This document shows positions 45,261 to 57,669 of a DNA stretch of 64,000 nt, piece by piece. The stretch is from Pseudorasbora parva. Its lineage: Eukaryota; Chordata; Actinopteri; Cypriniformes; Gobionidae. The translations under genes were made by a program, and so were the position numbers. Numbering within the stretch: position 1 is the first letter of the stretch; each line of letters starts with the position of its first letter. Below the pieces are notes generated by a model that saw only the letters and a list, made by a program, of their open reading frames with translations, did no database searches and was not told the origin of the DNA. The DNA lies in assembly GCF_024679245.1 (NCBI RefSeq), contig NC_090172.1, forward strand, positions 9,005,733 to 9,069,732, written 5' to 3'.

Positions 45261-48258
45261 CGGCTAGCTTAGTTTCCTATAGGCTGAAGAAAGAACTATT
45301 TCACAACAGAGCACTTCACTTGACACCCACAGACACACACATATTTATGGATTTTCCAGGTCCTATTAATAATTTCAGATTTATAATCTAATTAGACATG
45401 TATGATTGTTGCATATATCATTTTTAAGTATGATGCAGATATGCATCGTGTTGTAGGGCTATAGAAGGTCTAAGGTGCTGTCAAAAGCAGCATGATTTGC
45501 TGTATCCATGACATTTGTTTGAAAAATTACTTTCTATTTCTTTTTCTTTAAAATGTTAAAGCACTGCAGGGGATGAAATGGTTCTATATATATAGCGAAT
45601 AACAGAGTTAGACTACATCTTGCTAACAAAGCAAGCCGTCAAATGCTTGAACTCAGCCTCTTAGCACAGTATGAATCAGCCTGTTGTACCTCAATAACCA
45701 CATCTCTCCTCTCAACCAAACATAAGAAATGACATATTTTAGGGGTTATAAAAGAAACAAATACCTACTTTCTGAAAAAGGCCTAGTATGCATTTCAACA
45801 AATAGCGCAAATGCAATTCTTAAATATGTCTGTGTATAGATTCTCTGAGCTACGTACAAAGTGCTTATACAGTGTAAAACCCTTTTACTTAATATGATTG
45901 TACAACAATACTTGATGCACTTAAGCATACAGCTCTAAATTATTTAGGGAGTCTAGGTATCAATTTGCAGCAGAAAAAAAAGAAAAGGTAATCGGAATAT
46001 AAAAGCTAAAGAAAAGTTTGAAGGGAAGCCTGTATTAAGACCCTGACAGAAAAAAAACCCCTTTCCTATGAGTCATGCAGGGCTTGCTGCATCCATACCA
46101 CTGGCTTCAGCTTTCTCAGTAGCACCCGAGGGACGGATGAAATACTCAGAATAACTTTCCTACCTTCAAAACACCACCACTACATTTTTTTGGCACAAGA
46201 GCTACAGTTTTAGGCCTGTAGGCAATTATAGTTAACACCACAAACAAGTTAATGGCAGTAAAAGGTCAATTCAAAATCTTCCTGGATGTTAAATATAGGG
46301 ATCCAGATTAGTTACATGGTGGCCTTTTCTCACAGCATATAACACAAATCGGTATGCAAGTTTGGCACAAACTTTTACCAGCTGACCATGATTAATAATA
46401 GTTAAAAACGCTCAAAATGTTCACCGTAACGGACATAATTGACAAAATTAATCTTCTGAATCTTGAGATGAAATGGCTTAAATATAATATCTGAGCATAC
46501 ACATACTTGCGCATATTTTCGGGTTTGAACATTTCATGGATGATCTACAAAAATATATATATATATCATGACAATGCAACAAAAAAAAAATTATGAGATG
46601 AGACTTCTTCATTTGAATATGTGTAAAGACTAATGAATGAATGAGAGTGCACCTAATCAATTATAAATAATTTAATACAACTGATGTCCTAAAATTAGAA
46701 AAAATAAAAAGTGGGCTTCAGATAATGTCACAAAATGTAATATCTAACTATTAATAGTGGGTTTTGCACTTGATTTTTCCCTAATTGTAACTTGCCGGGA
46801 AAACCCTGGAAAAAAACCCTTTGTTGTTTCCAATAAACACCACTAGATGTCTCCTCAAACCACGGGCACAGTTTTACTGCACAGAATTCCATAATACTGT
46901 GATTGTGGCAATTACAAACTCAAATGAACCAATATGCAATAATACTTATTTGTCCTCTGGTCCCCTTATTAAAATAAAACAAAAACTAACCAGCATGTTT
47001 CCTTATATGTGCCATGCATGGCTAAAATAAGAGCACACACACACACCAGACAATACATGATATCATATGCCTTGTACCTCTCATACAAAAAAAAAAAAAA
47101 GTCAGCTGTTCACTTTTTTTCCTTGATAACGAGATGAGAAATATCCCAAACTCACTCAGATCAACAGCAAAACCACATTACTACAAAGACCCAATGACAT
47201 TTTCATGGCTCGAGGCTTTTTAGTATGAGCTCTGTGATGTAGTCATGGCACACTCGAAACTTCAAGTACTCTAAACAACCCGAGACAGCTCAAGTTATGA
47301 TTTCAGACAGGGTTGTGAGATCTTTCTGCTCCCTAATTGACCTTAGCCATAAAGGTGTGACAATGCTTTCACTGAGTATTGGATGTACTAAGAAATAGAG
47401 GTTTTTGTCTCCATCTCACTCTGACCTCCATCGCTAGACTGATTCCCTCTCCAGGTAGATCTGTCAGGGCTTGAATGTTAAGTTGGGTTTATTGTACTCT
47501 TCTATTGTGCAGAGTGTTCCAGAGACCCCCATGGCTTTGTCTGGGAGATCCCGTATGCATACAAGTGAGGAGATCAGGGGAGGTGGCGAAAGCTCTGGTC
47601 TTTTCACAACAAATAATCTTTTCCATGAAATGCAGCGGGATGTTTCCAGCAGGTCGGATGGGGAAGAGATCCTTTTGAACCTCTGAAATATTCCTCACGG
47701 ACTTTAAAAGTGCAAATTACTGACTATTTGCCACTATGGGAAGGTAGGAGAACAAAACTGCACGTACACCAGAACAGTAAAGGCTCTCAGAACCTCACCA
47801 TCGTCAAGAGGCACTTTTCTCATCTTTTGGTCTCAGTTTAGCTGATAGTATCTTTCCACCAGAAGGCAAATGTGATCATTGAAGCCTACTTAAGCCTGTG
47901 ACCTTTGATATAAAGGGCAAATGTCGAAAATGAAATCACGCATGGTGATGATGAGGTACTCCAGCTCCATGCTGTGGTTTTTGGTCAGGAATAGCCCATG
48001 TATTTCCTCAATCAAAGACCTCAATCTTCATGATTTCATCGGTCCTGACATTTGCACCCCTTTCCAATCTTCCGGTCTACAACTCGGAGGTGGCTACACC
48101 ACCGCAGACCAGCCCAAGAATGCACATGCAGGGACCCACACGTGATGACGGTGCTAAATAAGAACTGGAATATCTCAAAGGCAGGAAGTGCGTGCTAGCC
48201 TCTTTGATGTGGCACTATGATGCGGAGATGCTCCAATGGTGCGGTCTGCTTGCACCCA

Positions 48259-49530
48259 CTATAGAGCTGTGTCATAGACATCCTGTTGCAGGACGGTGGT
48301 GGGGTGGAGACCGGGGACGGTGGGTTGAGGATGGTCCCAGTTGGGGTCTCTTGCTGAGGGCGGTGTTGAAGGAGGCGGTGGCCCAGGGACCACAGGGCTC
48401 TGGCCTCTCAGCTGCTCGCGCACATCCTGCTCCAGACTAGGTGGTATAATTAACTGGTCTTCCGGGTCTTGCTGGGCTGGTGCGGCAAAATATCCCGATT
48501 TCTTTTTGGGGGCCTCGAGTGCTACTTCAATGATGTTGTGGCTATCCTCCAGAGCCACTACTGAGCCATTAGAGAGCTTCTTCCCGAAGAGGCTGGAGGT
48601 GGAAGGAGACTTCTTCAGATCGGAGATCTCTCGCCCACACACAGCCAGTAGGCATCCGTTGGTGGCAGAAACCACAACACTGTTTTGCCGACGCATTTTG
48701 CTGTTGTGATAGTCGGAGCCCCTCAAATCGTGGCGGCCGTCCAGGTCCTTGGGACTTTCGGGGGGTCCAGAGCGCAGCTGAAAAGCACAGCAGTGAATGT
48801 CCACCTCCACCTCTAGCTTACTCCCGTTTGAGATGACACCTTCTAAAGGTGCCTCATCGTCGCTGTCAAGGCCATTGTCTGACTGGTTGCTGGAAAAGGT
48901 GGCACTGGAGGGCTGTCGCTGGAACAGAGCGGGGTGCGCCCCTGGCCCCAGGATTGCCAGCGGCCCTGTGTTACACAAGGTAGCAGCGGGATGCAGACTA
49001 CAGCGACGCTCCGGACGAGCTGTAGGTCCCGAAGAGGGGTGCTCGTCCGAGGCCGTGGACCCAGCCTCGCTGCCCACTTCTGAGGCAGACATCTCACTGT
49101 TGAACTCAGAGGCGATGCCGCTGCTTGATGATGGTGTGGCTGGGTCACCAGGGGAGACAGAATTCGGTAAAGGCGTCGGGGCAGGTGGTCCTCTGGCTTC
49201 TGTGGTCAAGAGAGGATGCTCGCAAGTACAGCTGTCTTCTGCTATATGCAAAGCCACCACTACTGCTCCGACATTATCCCGGCACCCATAGCTCTGTGCC
49301 AGCGTGCAGAGCTTTTTGGCAGCAGCGCGAGGGTCTCTGACAGCTAGCACAGTGCTCACTGCCTCCTGGTAGGAAACCTTCTGGAAGAGTGCTTTGTTTC
49401 CTAGGATCAGGAACTCATCCTGGGAACACAAAGGCTCTGTGTGCACCCAGGGTTTGGGAATCACCCAAGGAAACAGGTAGGAACAGCCAAGTAACCGTGA
49501 GCAGCATGTCACCCCACTCACCTTGTTATC
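48259..49530 (-). CDS. phlpp2: phlpp2 last coding exon (end of PP2C, tail, DTAL)
   Basis: The acceptor CTGTAG ends at 49531 and the stop TAG is at 48259-48261. It begins [22 protein letters not shown] and contains [19 protein letters not shown], which closes the phosphatase domain. The regulatory tail contains SGYFAAPAQ and ends VYDTAL. Confidence 0.95.
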   Translation of the reverse strand, partial: DNKVSGVTCCSRLLGCSYLFPWVIPKPWVHTEPLCSQDEFLILGNKALFQKVSYQEAVSTVLAVRDPRAAAKKLCTLAQSYGCRDNVGAVVVALHIAEDSCTCEHPLLTTEARGPPAPTPLPNSVSPGDPATPSSSSGIASEFNSEMSASEVGSEAGSTASDEHPSSGPTARPERRCSLHPAATLCNTGPLAILGPGAHPALFQRQPSSATFSSNQSDNGLDSDDEAPLEGVISNGSKLEVEVDIHCCAFQLRSGPPESPKDLDGRHDLRGSDYHNSKMRRQNSVVVSATNGCLLAVCGREISDLKKSPSTSSLFGKKLSNGSVVALEDSHNIIEVALEAPKKKSGYFAAPAQQDPEDQLIIPPSLEQDVREQLRGQSPVVPGPPPPSTPPSARDPNWDHPQPTVPGLHPTTVLQQDVYDTAL

Positions 49531-52500
49531 CTACAGCACAAAAGAGCCAAATGATTAAAGATACAAATACGCTTTTATCTCTAATTCATGGAAATGAAGT
49601 ATCAGCCAGTTATGAACTGCGTGCATGAACTGAGAAAGAGTCAATACCTCAGTGATAATAGCTTTAGCCAGTTTGACACGCTCCATCTCCTCAGCGCTCT
49701 GTTCCAGGCTGAAAACTTTCGAGAGGGCAAGAGGTTGCCCATCACGACACAGTACAGCCTGGCAGGTGCCTACGTTGGCCACAGTGAGGCTGAAGTAGCT
49801 GCCAGATTCAGAGGACTCATGATGGATGTAACAGAGCAGAGCAGAGGCACCTAGTTTCTGGCCTGCCATGCCAAGTTTCCTGCAAAAATCCACAACAGCA
49901 AAAATAAATGATTTTATTATTCATATAGCTAAAAAGCTCTTTGTGAACTATGGTGCGTTTAAGTTGTATTTACACACATGAACAACAAGCCGTGATTACA
50001 AGTGGGGCAACTTGGGAACCAACATGTCATGTCTGACCAATCAGAATCAAGTATTCAAGAGAGCTATGTAATAATATGTGTTTATTACTTAGAATAGAAA
50101 TAAACACAATTCATACTAAGTGACATGCTATCAAGTGTTACCAATTATTGTACAAGCAAGTTTAAACATGCAAAATGTATGAAAAAAGAAAGCTTAATCA
50201 AATCATGCTTAATCAAAAAATGTGTGTGCAAAACACACCTATGAGAGGCAAGGAAAGTGTTGCACATGTATACACTATCCACACTGGAGTGCTGTATTTC
50301 CTCTGCCAGTACATCTCCCATGGTGCACTGCAGTAACCTGGAAACTTCCTCATTACGGTCACCATCAAAAATCCCATAAGCAGCCTCTGGACTGTCCCCG
50401 AAGCGATCCACAGCCAGCACAGACACACACAACCTGAAGGTAAAACACAAGATTTCAATGGAGCAAATGCTCTTCATAAAAACAACACCCAAGTAAAATG
50501 CTACAATGTGAACTATATCCCATTACAAACATTTAATTGACTGGTAATGGATACACCTATATAGGTACATACACAAACTTAATCTCCCTGACAAACACAC
50601 AAAAGTGGCCCCCCTTGGTGGATATAGAGTGCCGAGAGAGGATGCGATATTTGAGACTGACTGCTTTGAAACTGCGGAGGTAATGCCCTTCGCAGGGGGA
50701 GCCAAGCACACTGATGTCACATTAAACATGTAGAAACAAGCTCATTAAGCCTATGGGAAGCGTTCTGCATTTAAACCAGCCTCCCTGCTGCGTCCTGCCC
50801 CCTGGTTGCCAAATCTCCTGCAAATTTAAATGCAACATAAAATGGTGCATTGATCAACGCGACATGGTGCTAAAAATTAACTACTTATTTCAAGTTCCAT
50901 TTGCAAATTTGGCATGACAAGCTGGCCTCTTTTCCCTAGCCATGACCGTTTCCAATATTCTCTTTCGCTTTCCCCCTCTTTTTTGCACCGCATTTAAAAA
51001 CCACAGTTGCCAAAGTGCAATTCATCTTGCTCTATTAGTTTACCACTAGCGCATGCTGATGATGTTTTATTCTTCTATACTAAAGCCCCTTTCACACTGC
51101 ACGTCGGACCCGCAATATTCCCGGAACATTGCCGGGTCGTCTTTTGTGTGAAAGCAACCACGTCCCGGGATTGATTACCGGATTTGACCCGGATCGGGGA
51201 CCTATTAATATTGCGGGATTCGACCCGGGACGAGCTGTGTGAACAAAAGCCGAAACTAATGCCGCAACGTGTACGTAGTTATTGTGCGACTCCTAGAGCT
51301 TGTTTTTTCAATAATACAACCCTGCAGTGCCAGAAGAGCTAGTCGGTGTTTTAAACGCAGTGTGTTCGTATACAAAAGAAACTAAAATTAAACAAGCAGA
51401 AATGTGTGCAAACTGGACACAAGTCGAGACCACGGAGCTCCTTACTATCCGCGCTGAAGCTGAGATCGCTCGCCATTATACGTCACATCCGGATGTCACG
51501 TGTCAACTCGACCCGGGACCGTTACGGGTTGTGTGTGAAAGCGCACATATTACGGTATTTCGCTGGCAGTGTGAATGGACCAAATCTAGCGGCCCGGGAA
51601 CAAATGCCCGGTGGCATTATCCGTGTATTTGCCGGAATCGCAGTGTGAAAGGGGCTGAACTTGCAACATAGCCTTCTATTCAATAGGTGTCATTGTACAG
51701 TCTACATTCATGTTGTACACACATTTATTAGATCCATGTCATACAGTGGGATGTGTAATGATCTTAAATTGGACAGTCTGTAGCAGACATAACTCATAAC
51801 TCACTAGATTTGTTACTGGCTTTAGAATTCAGCAAAAAGTCACATCATGCATAATTCTGATTACTCTGCACATCCCTAGTAATATGAATTATATATGTAG
51901 CAAGTCTTGAGTTTTGAAGCTTAATATTTGAAATAAACCAATAATTCATTAAACATCATGTTGGCTACCCTAAAGTTTTACTGCAGCCAATATATCCTCA
52001 ATCTATAATATATGGTATTCTGGAGCTTCCTTTAACCAAACACACTCATTCTTTCCTAATCTTTGACTCTCATGTCTCCAGGTGTTGCTCACTTGTTTCT
52101 TTGACCACACATCTCAGCGTAACCATGATCCCACAGGGTAGAGGTGCCCTGTGCGTCTCCTGCTGTCACGGCTGGCTTCTGGTCCAGCTTCAGTGTACTT
52201 ATGTGACTGGAAGAGAGAAGGAGAGAGACATGTGGGGGAGATAAAGACGAAGAGCAATTAACCACCTGGGTCTGAGTTCATCAGCTGCATAATGAGTGTA
52301 GACAGGTCTGGAGGACTGCTGTTTGTAGCACCTCACCTGAAGAGGTTGAGCGTTTTATGCTCTAACATGAGGCTACTGTTGCCGGTCAGGTCCAGTTCTT
52401 GCAGTGTGGAAGGCAGAGAGTCCGGCAACAGGATTTCCGTCTGCTCATTACAGCTCACATCTACCAACTACACAAAGAGCAGACGAATACTTCATGCAAA

Positions 52501-52600
52501 ACGGTGAATTTAAAATATTTGTGCGTAATAAACGGCAGGCCACAACAAACAACATTTTGTTTGATTTGGGGGGGAACTATTCAATTTTGTCAGACTTAAG

Positions 52601-52680
<80 letters not shown>

Positions 52681-53304
52681 CTCTGGAAAAAGTTAAGAGA
52701 CACCCCTTAACATTGAGAAATCAATGTTAAGTGGTCTCAATTTTTTTCCCATTTTTTTAATAAATACAAATCACAATAAAATTCTAAATAATACATAAAC
52801 CTTATATCTAAAAAAATATCAATATTGAATCTAACAAATATAAATGTTCCATCTAAATCATTGAGAGAAATGTAGGTTTAAAAGTTCATCACTAGCATCA
52901 CTAATTTTCATATTCTCACTATTTAAATTTAGATTTAGCATTTAAATGAATCATCATGTGGCTGCTGAAAATTCTGCTTTGCCAAATTTTTATAATAAAA
53001 ATATATTACAATAGAAAACAGTTCTTTCAAATTGCATTAATATTTAGCAATGCTACTGATTTTGCTCTGCTTTTGATCAACTAAATGCTGCCTTTCTAAA
53101 ACATTAAAGAAACAAATATAGGGGGATCACATTTATTGGCCACAATAATTGGCACCCCTAGAATTATTTTATGAATAAAATATATTTGAAGTATACTACC
53201 ATCCATATTTAGGTTTAGCATACCAGGGGGACTTGATCATATTTATTACCTGGGGTGCCAATACATCTGACCACATTTATATGTACATTTTATATATATA
53301 TATA

Positions 53305-53346
<42 letters not shown>

Positions 53347-56300
53347 GTGCAATAAAACTTATACCAAAGAATACTTTAGATGAAAGATACAAAAGATATA
53401 TGCATACAAAAACAATCAGTGTGAAGAGGGATCAGTAACAGTTACAGTAAATCAACATAAAGTGCAGTGTGTCTGTCTATGTAAGTTACATTTTAAAGTT
53501 GTAGTTTTACTCACAAATTTTCATATCAGGCATTAAATCATCTTTATAAAAATGCATGATACTTAATAAACTTGTTTTTGTAACCTAAATTACTGCAGTT
53601 ATCTATCCATGCATTTAAAATTGGATTACATTGGAATCTTTTTTCTGCTTTCTGTTTGTCACTGCCACCTGTTGATTGTGTGGTTGACCTTAATATCCTT
53701 ACAATATTTATGGGCAGGCTTTCACATGCCCTGGTCATCATATGTCACCCAAACGCACACTGACCTTGATCTCTGGGAGGTTGAGGACCTCTGGGAACAC
53801 GCTGATATGGTTGGAGTGGGCGATGAGGGTGTGCAGTCTCTTGCAGCTGGACACAGTGGAGGGGATCGCTTTCAGCTTGTTCCCACTCAGATTCAACTCC
53901 TCCAGGACCTCCAGCTTACTGAGCTTGCTGAAAATATAAGGGTGATTTACACAGATATAATCATCGATCTTTCTTGAGTGATGTAGATGGAAGTATATCA
54001 GTGTCAGTGAAGTATAGGTACCTAGCAGGGAAGGACAGCAGCTGGTTATAAGCCATATGCAAGACCCGCAGGTTCTGATGTCCCACCAGTAGAGCAGCAC
54101 AGTTCTCATTCAGGTTGTTTCCTGTGAGATAGAGCTCCTGCAGGGTGCTGAGGCTCTCCTCTGATTGGCTGCTCGGCGGGATTGTCTCCAGTGCATTGGC
54201 AGACACATTCAGATACTTTAAACTAGTAGACAAGAAGAAAAAGGAAAAGCAATTTGGTGAATATAGTTTTTTTCTTCTTAATTTAAACAGCATTGTTTAT
54301 AAACCATAATCTTGGATACAAGCAAAGCCTTAGAGATTCAGTTTATCTTTCAACATTAGAGATGCTTAATGGCTGACAAATAAATTAACCCACAGGAAAT
54401 GGAAGAGCTGCGGGCTGTTCTGGCTCATATTACTGTGTCTCATTGAGCCATATCCTCCTTTATATATCCACGAGAGTCTATGTAGAAGCATGTCAGTTAC
54501 TCTATGCACAGCACATGTACTTACACTGTGCCAAATACAGTGTTTGGCTCTTAACTTAAAAATATTTCATTCATAACTCCTTTCAAAAGTAATATTAACT
54601 GCCTGGCAACAGTAATATGTAACACTATTAGTTATATTAGTTTTCTGTTACACCCCACAGCAACTCTCAATACACTTCTGAGCTGTTAAAAGCCCATCTC
54701 TGGTTGGGCCAATCACATCGGTTATAGAGTCGGTGGGCGGGGCTTAACATAATGAGGGCCGAGTTGTGCTTTGCATGCTTCTAGTAAACACAGAAACTGG
54801 CGAACGGCGATCTTTCGAATCAGCTTTGGCCGTGAGCCCGCGACTCTGGAAGACTTGGAGTTAAGCTTTTCTCTGAGAAAAGAACGGCACTGATGTCATT
54901 CTTAAGAAGGGAAGATGTGTTCTGAGTTTTGCCGACCGGATACGGCAAAAGTTTAATCTGTCAACAAGCTCTGTTTCACCTTCGTTGTTCTGGTTGGTTG
55001 TAGCGCTATCCTATCGCGTGCAGAGGGAGTTTGAAAGACAACCGTTTATCCCGCCCCTCGGATTGAGCCCTGTCTATGGTGAGTTTCCAGACCAAACATC
55101 TTGATGTGGGTCTGGCTTGTCAGGCTAGGTAATTGCATATTTTCTGACAAATTCTGACTGTGAATGTTAGGGTACATTTAGATTATCAGAGTGTCTATTT
55201 AGACTAGGTGCAAAAAAAAATGCCTTATTGGTAGAGGCCATTTACACTAACTCCGCCCACTGATATCTGGTTGGGCCAGACAAAATTACCGGATTGTCAA
55301 CAGGAGTGTAGGGGTGAGGCATGTGGCGAAAATTAGGATGCAAATCGACCCAACCCGACCAACTCACTTTACTCCCCTTTCCCCCATTACATATCAGACC
55401 AGAAAGGCGTTTAATGTAAATTACTGTAAATGTAAATGCATTTAAGGCAAAAATTAAGATAATATTCCAAAAATTTGAATTAAATTGTCCAACGTGAGTT
55501 TAATAATAATAAAGTGTTTATCAGTTATGGTTAGGAGTAGGTGTAGGGAGGGCTTTATTGTCCCAATAGGGCAGCAATCATTTAATAATTGTAATAAATA
55601 TAACCATTTACACTCTGAAATATTATTTCATACTGTTTAATGTACAACAAAACTGATATTCATCTGGTCAAGTACAAATAGTATCTGCCACCATTTATAA
55701 ATATAGATAGCATCTAACTACTATTTACACTATTTACATTTTTGCTATTTTGATATGGTGTAATAGAATCTATCGCTATACTTTCACTTAGTGTAAATAA
55801 TATAGCATCTATTGCTATTTTTAACTAATGCATATAGCCACTGCTTAAATTATTGACCGAATCGTCATTTTTATTCATTTAGAATCTGAATTACGCAATA
55901 TGGTGGGCATATTAAGCCCAACGTATACTTCAACCTTCTGAAGTGAAACGATGGGTTTTTGTAAGAAAAATATGCATATTTAAAACTTTATTAACCATAA
56001 TCACTGGCTTTCAGCACTGATCACCGGATTCTCTCAAGAACACGTGTACAGTCGTTGCCAGAAGCCAGTGATTATAGTTATAAAGTTTAAAATATAGATC
56101 TCTTTCTTACAAAAACCCATCGCTTCGCTTCAGAAGGGATTTATTAGCCCACTGGAGCCATGTGGATTACTTCTGATGATGGATGGACACTATTCAAAGC
56201 CATTACAAAGCAGGGAAGAGCCAGGATATTATTTAATATAACTGTGATCGTGTGTGACTGAAAGAAAAAAAAAAGTCATATACGCCTAGGATGGCTTGAG

Positions 56301-57529
56301 GGTGAGTAAATTATGGGAGCGGTTTCATTTTTGAGTGAACTAACCCTTTAATTTCTTTTTTCATGAGTCTGATATCTACAGCTCTGATTAAATTATAAAT
56401 AACATGATCTGATATCTAATTAAAATTATGCTGCCTAATTAAGTAACTTAAAATGTATTTGGACGCTTCACTTTTTATTAGTAGATTCTGCAACTCTGCA
56501 ACACGTATATATATCTTCCATAGAAAATATATTTAGTGATTATTATTTCCAAAGAGCAGTTTCCAGAGAATTCCCTGGGCCCTCATTTATCAACAGTGTG
56601 TACCCACAGATTTGTGCGTAGTGAGGGCATAAGAACAGTTTCACGAAAATTGTGGGATCTACCAACTTGCACTTATATGTAGAAATGTGTATAAATATAA
56701 GCACACCTCTGAGCATGCTTACACAGAGAATCTAGTGACACTACAATAGCGACACTACGCATAAAAAGCATTTAAGTGTGTCACAGTATGCATTAAGCAA
56801 TCCACATATGTCCTGTGTTTCCTTTAATTATAAAACACTCAATTTATAATTTTTTAGTATTAACACGATGCATCATTTATGTCAAACCCTATAAAAGACA
56901 GCTGTTACAAATGATGGGTGCAATTATTTTCTTTGACCTACATCCAGTTACCTTACAGAAATCCTCAAAAAGCTGAAATAAAATGGGGCTTTTGTGCCAT
57001 CGCCAGATTCCCAAACATAATTGGAGCCATAAAAGTAATGATGTAAAAAATGTAATGATGTAAATAGAAAAGGGTTTCATTCGGTTAAGGTGCTAATCAT
57101 TTGTGATGCAAATTTGTTGTTGGTAAATGTCATTGGCATTTTTGCAGTGAGGAAAAAACAATCACGTGTTTTTTAAAGGCAAGCGTCACCATATATGGTT
57201 CATTGGAGGCGTTTTCGAATGCTGATTACGAATGTGGGATTTATTTACAATGATTGCTTACTCGTGTAAGTAACAACTGTGTGTGCACGTTTAAAAATTC
57301 ATATTTTCTTGTATCTAGGCACATTCTAAATTTCATTCGTAGGACAAATATAGAACCTTTTCTACGCACTGTCGATAAATGAGGGCCCTGGTTTGATAAG
57401 TTCCTGTAAAAGGCTAGGAGGTCTAATAAAGAGCTCAAGCAGCAGGGCTAAAGGTCCACAGAGCAGAGAGAGGCGCAGCTGCAGCGTGCACTGCACCTGT
57501 CACATGAAGACATTTCAAGAAAAAGAGGA

Positions 57530-57601
<72 letters not shown>

Positions 57602-57604
57602 GTG

Positions 57605-57669
<65 letters not shown>

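Larger units (their letters stand above)
41537..48258 (-). other. phlpp2: Inferred phlpp2 3' UTR / downstream flank
   Basis: No coding gene is recognised between the marveld3 end and the phlpp2 stop. The region holds the MITEs and minisatellite listed separately, plus AT-rich DNA (45.3-47.1 kb). That it is transcribed as 3' UTR is inference from the lack of another gene and from the poly(A) candidate near 41.53 kb. Confidence 0.4.

Noticed and set aside
48341..49340. Plus-strand and alternative-frame open frames of 80-160 codons over 48.3-49.3 kb
   Set aside because: Shadows of the phlpp2 last exon; only the minus-strand frame matches the family and splices in phase.
50523..50729. Minus-strand open frames between phlpp2 exons, considered as an extra exon
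   Set aside because: The exons at 52093-52206 and 50239-50433 already join in phase through the split Lys codon, leaving no place for it. The text does not match PHLPP2, and it resembles dispersed repeat DNA.
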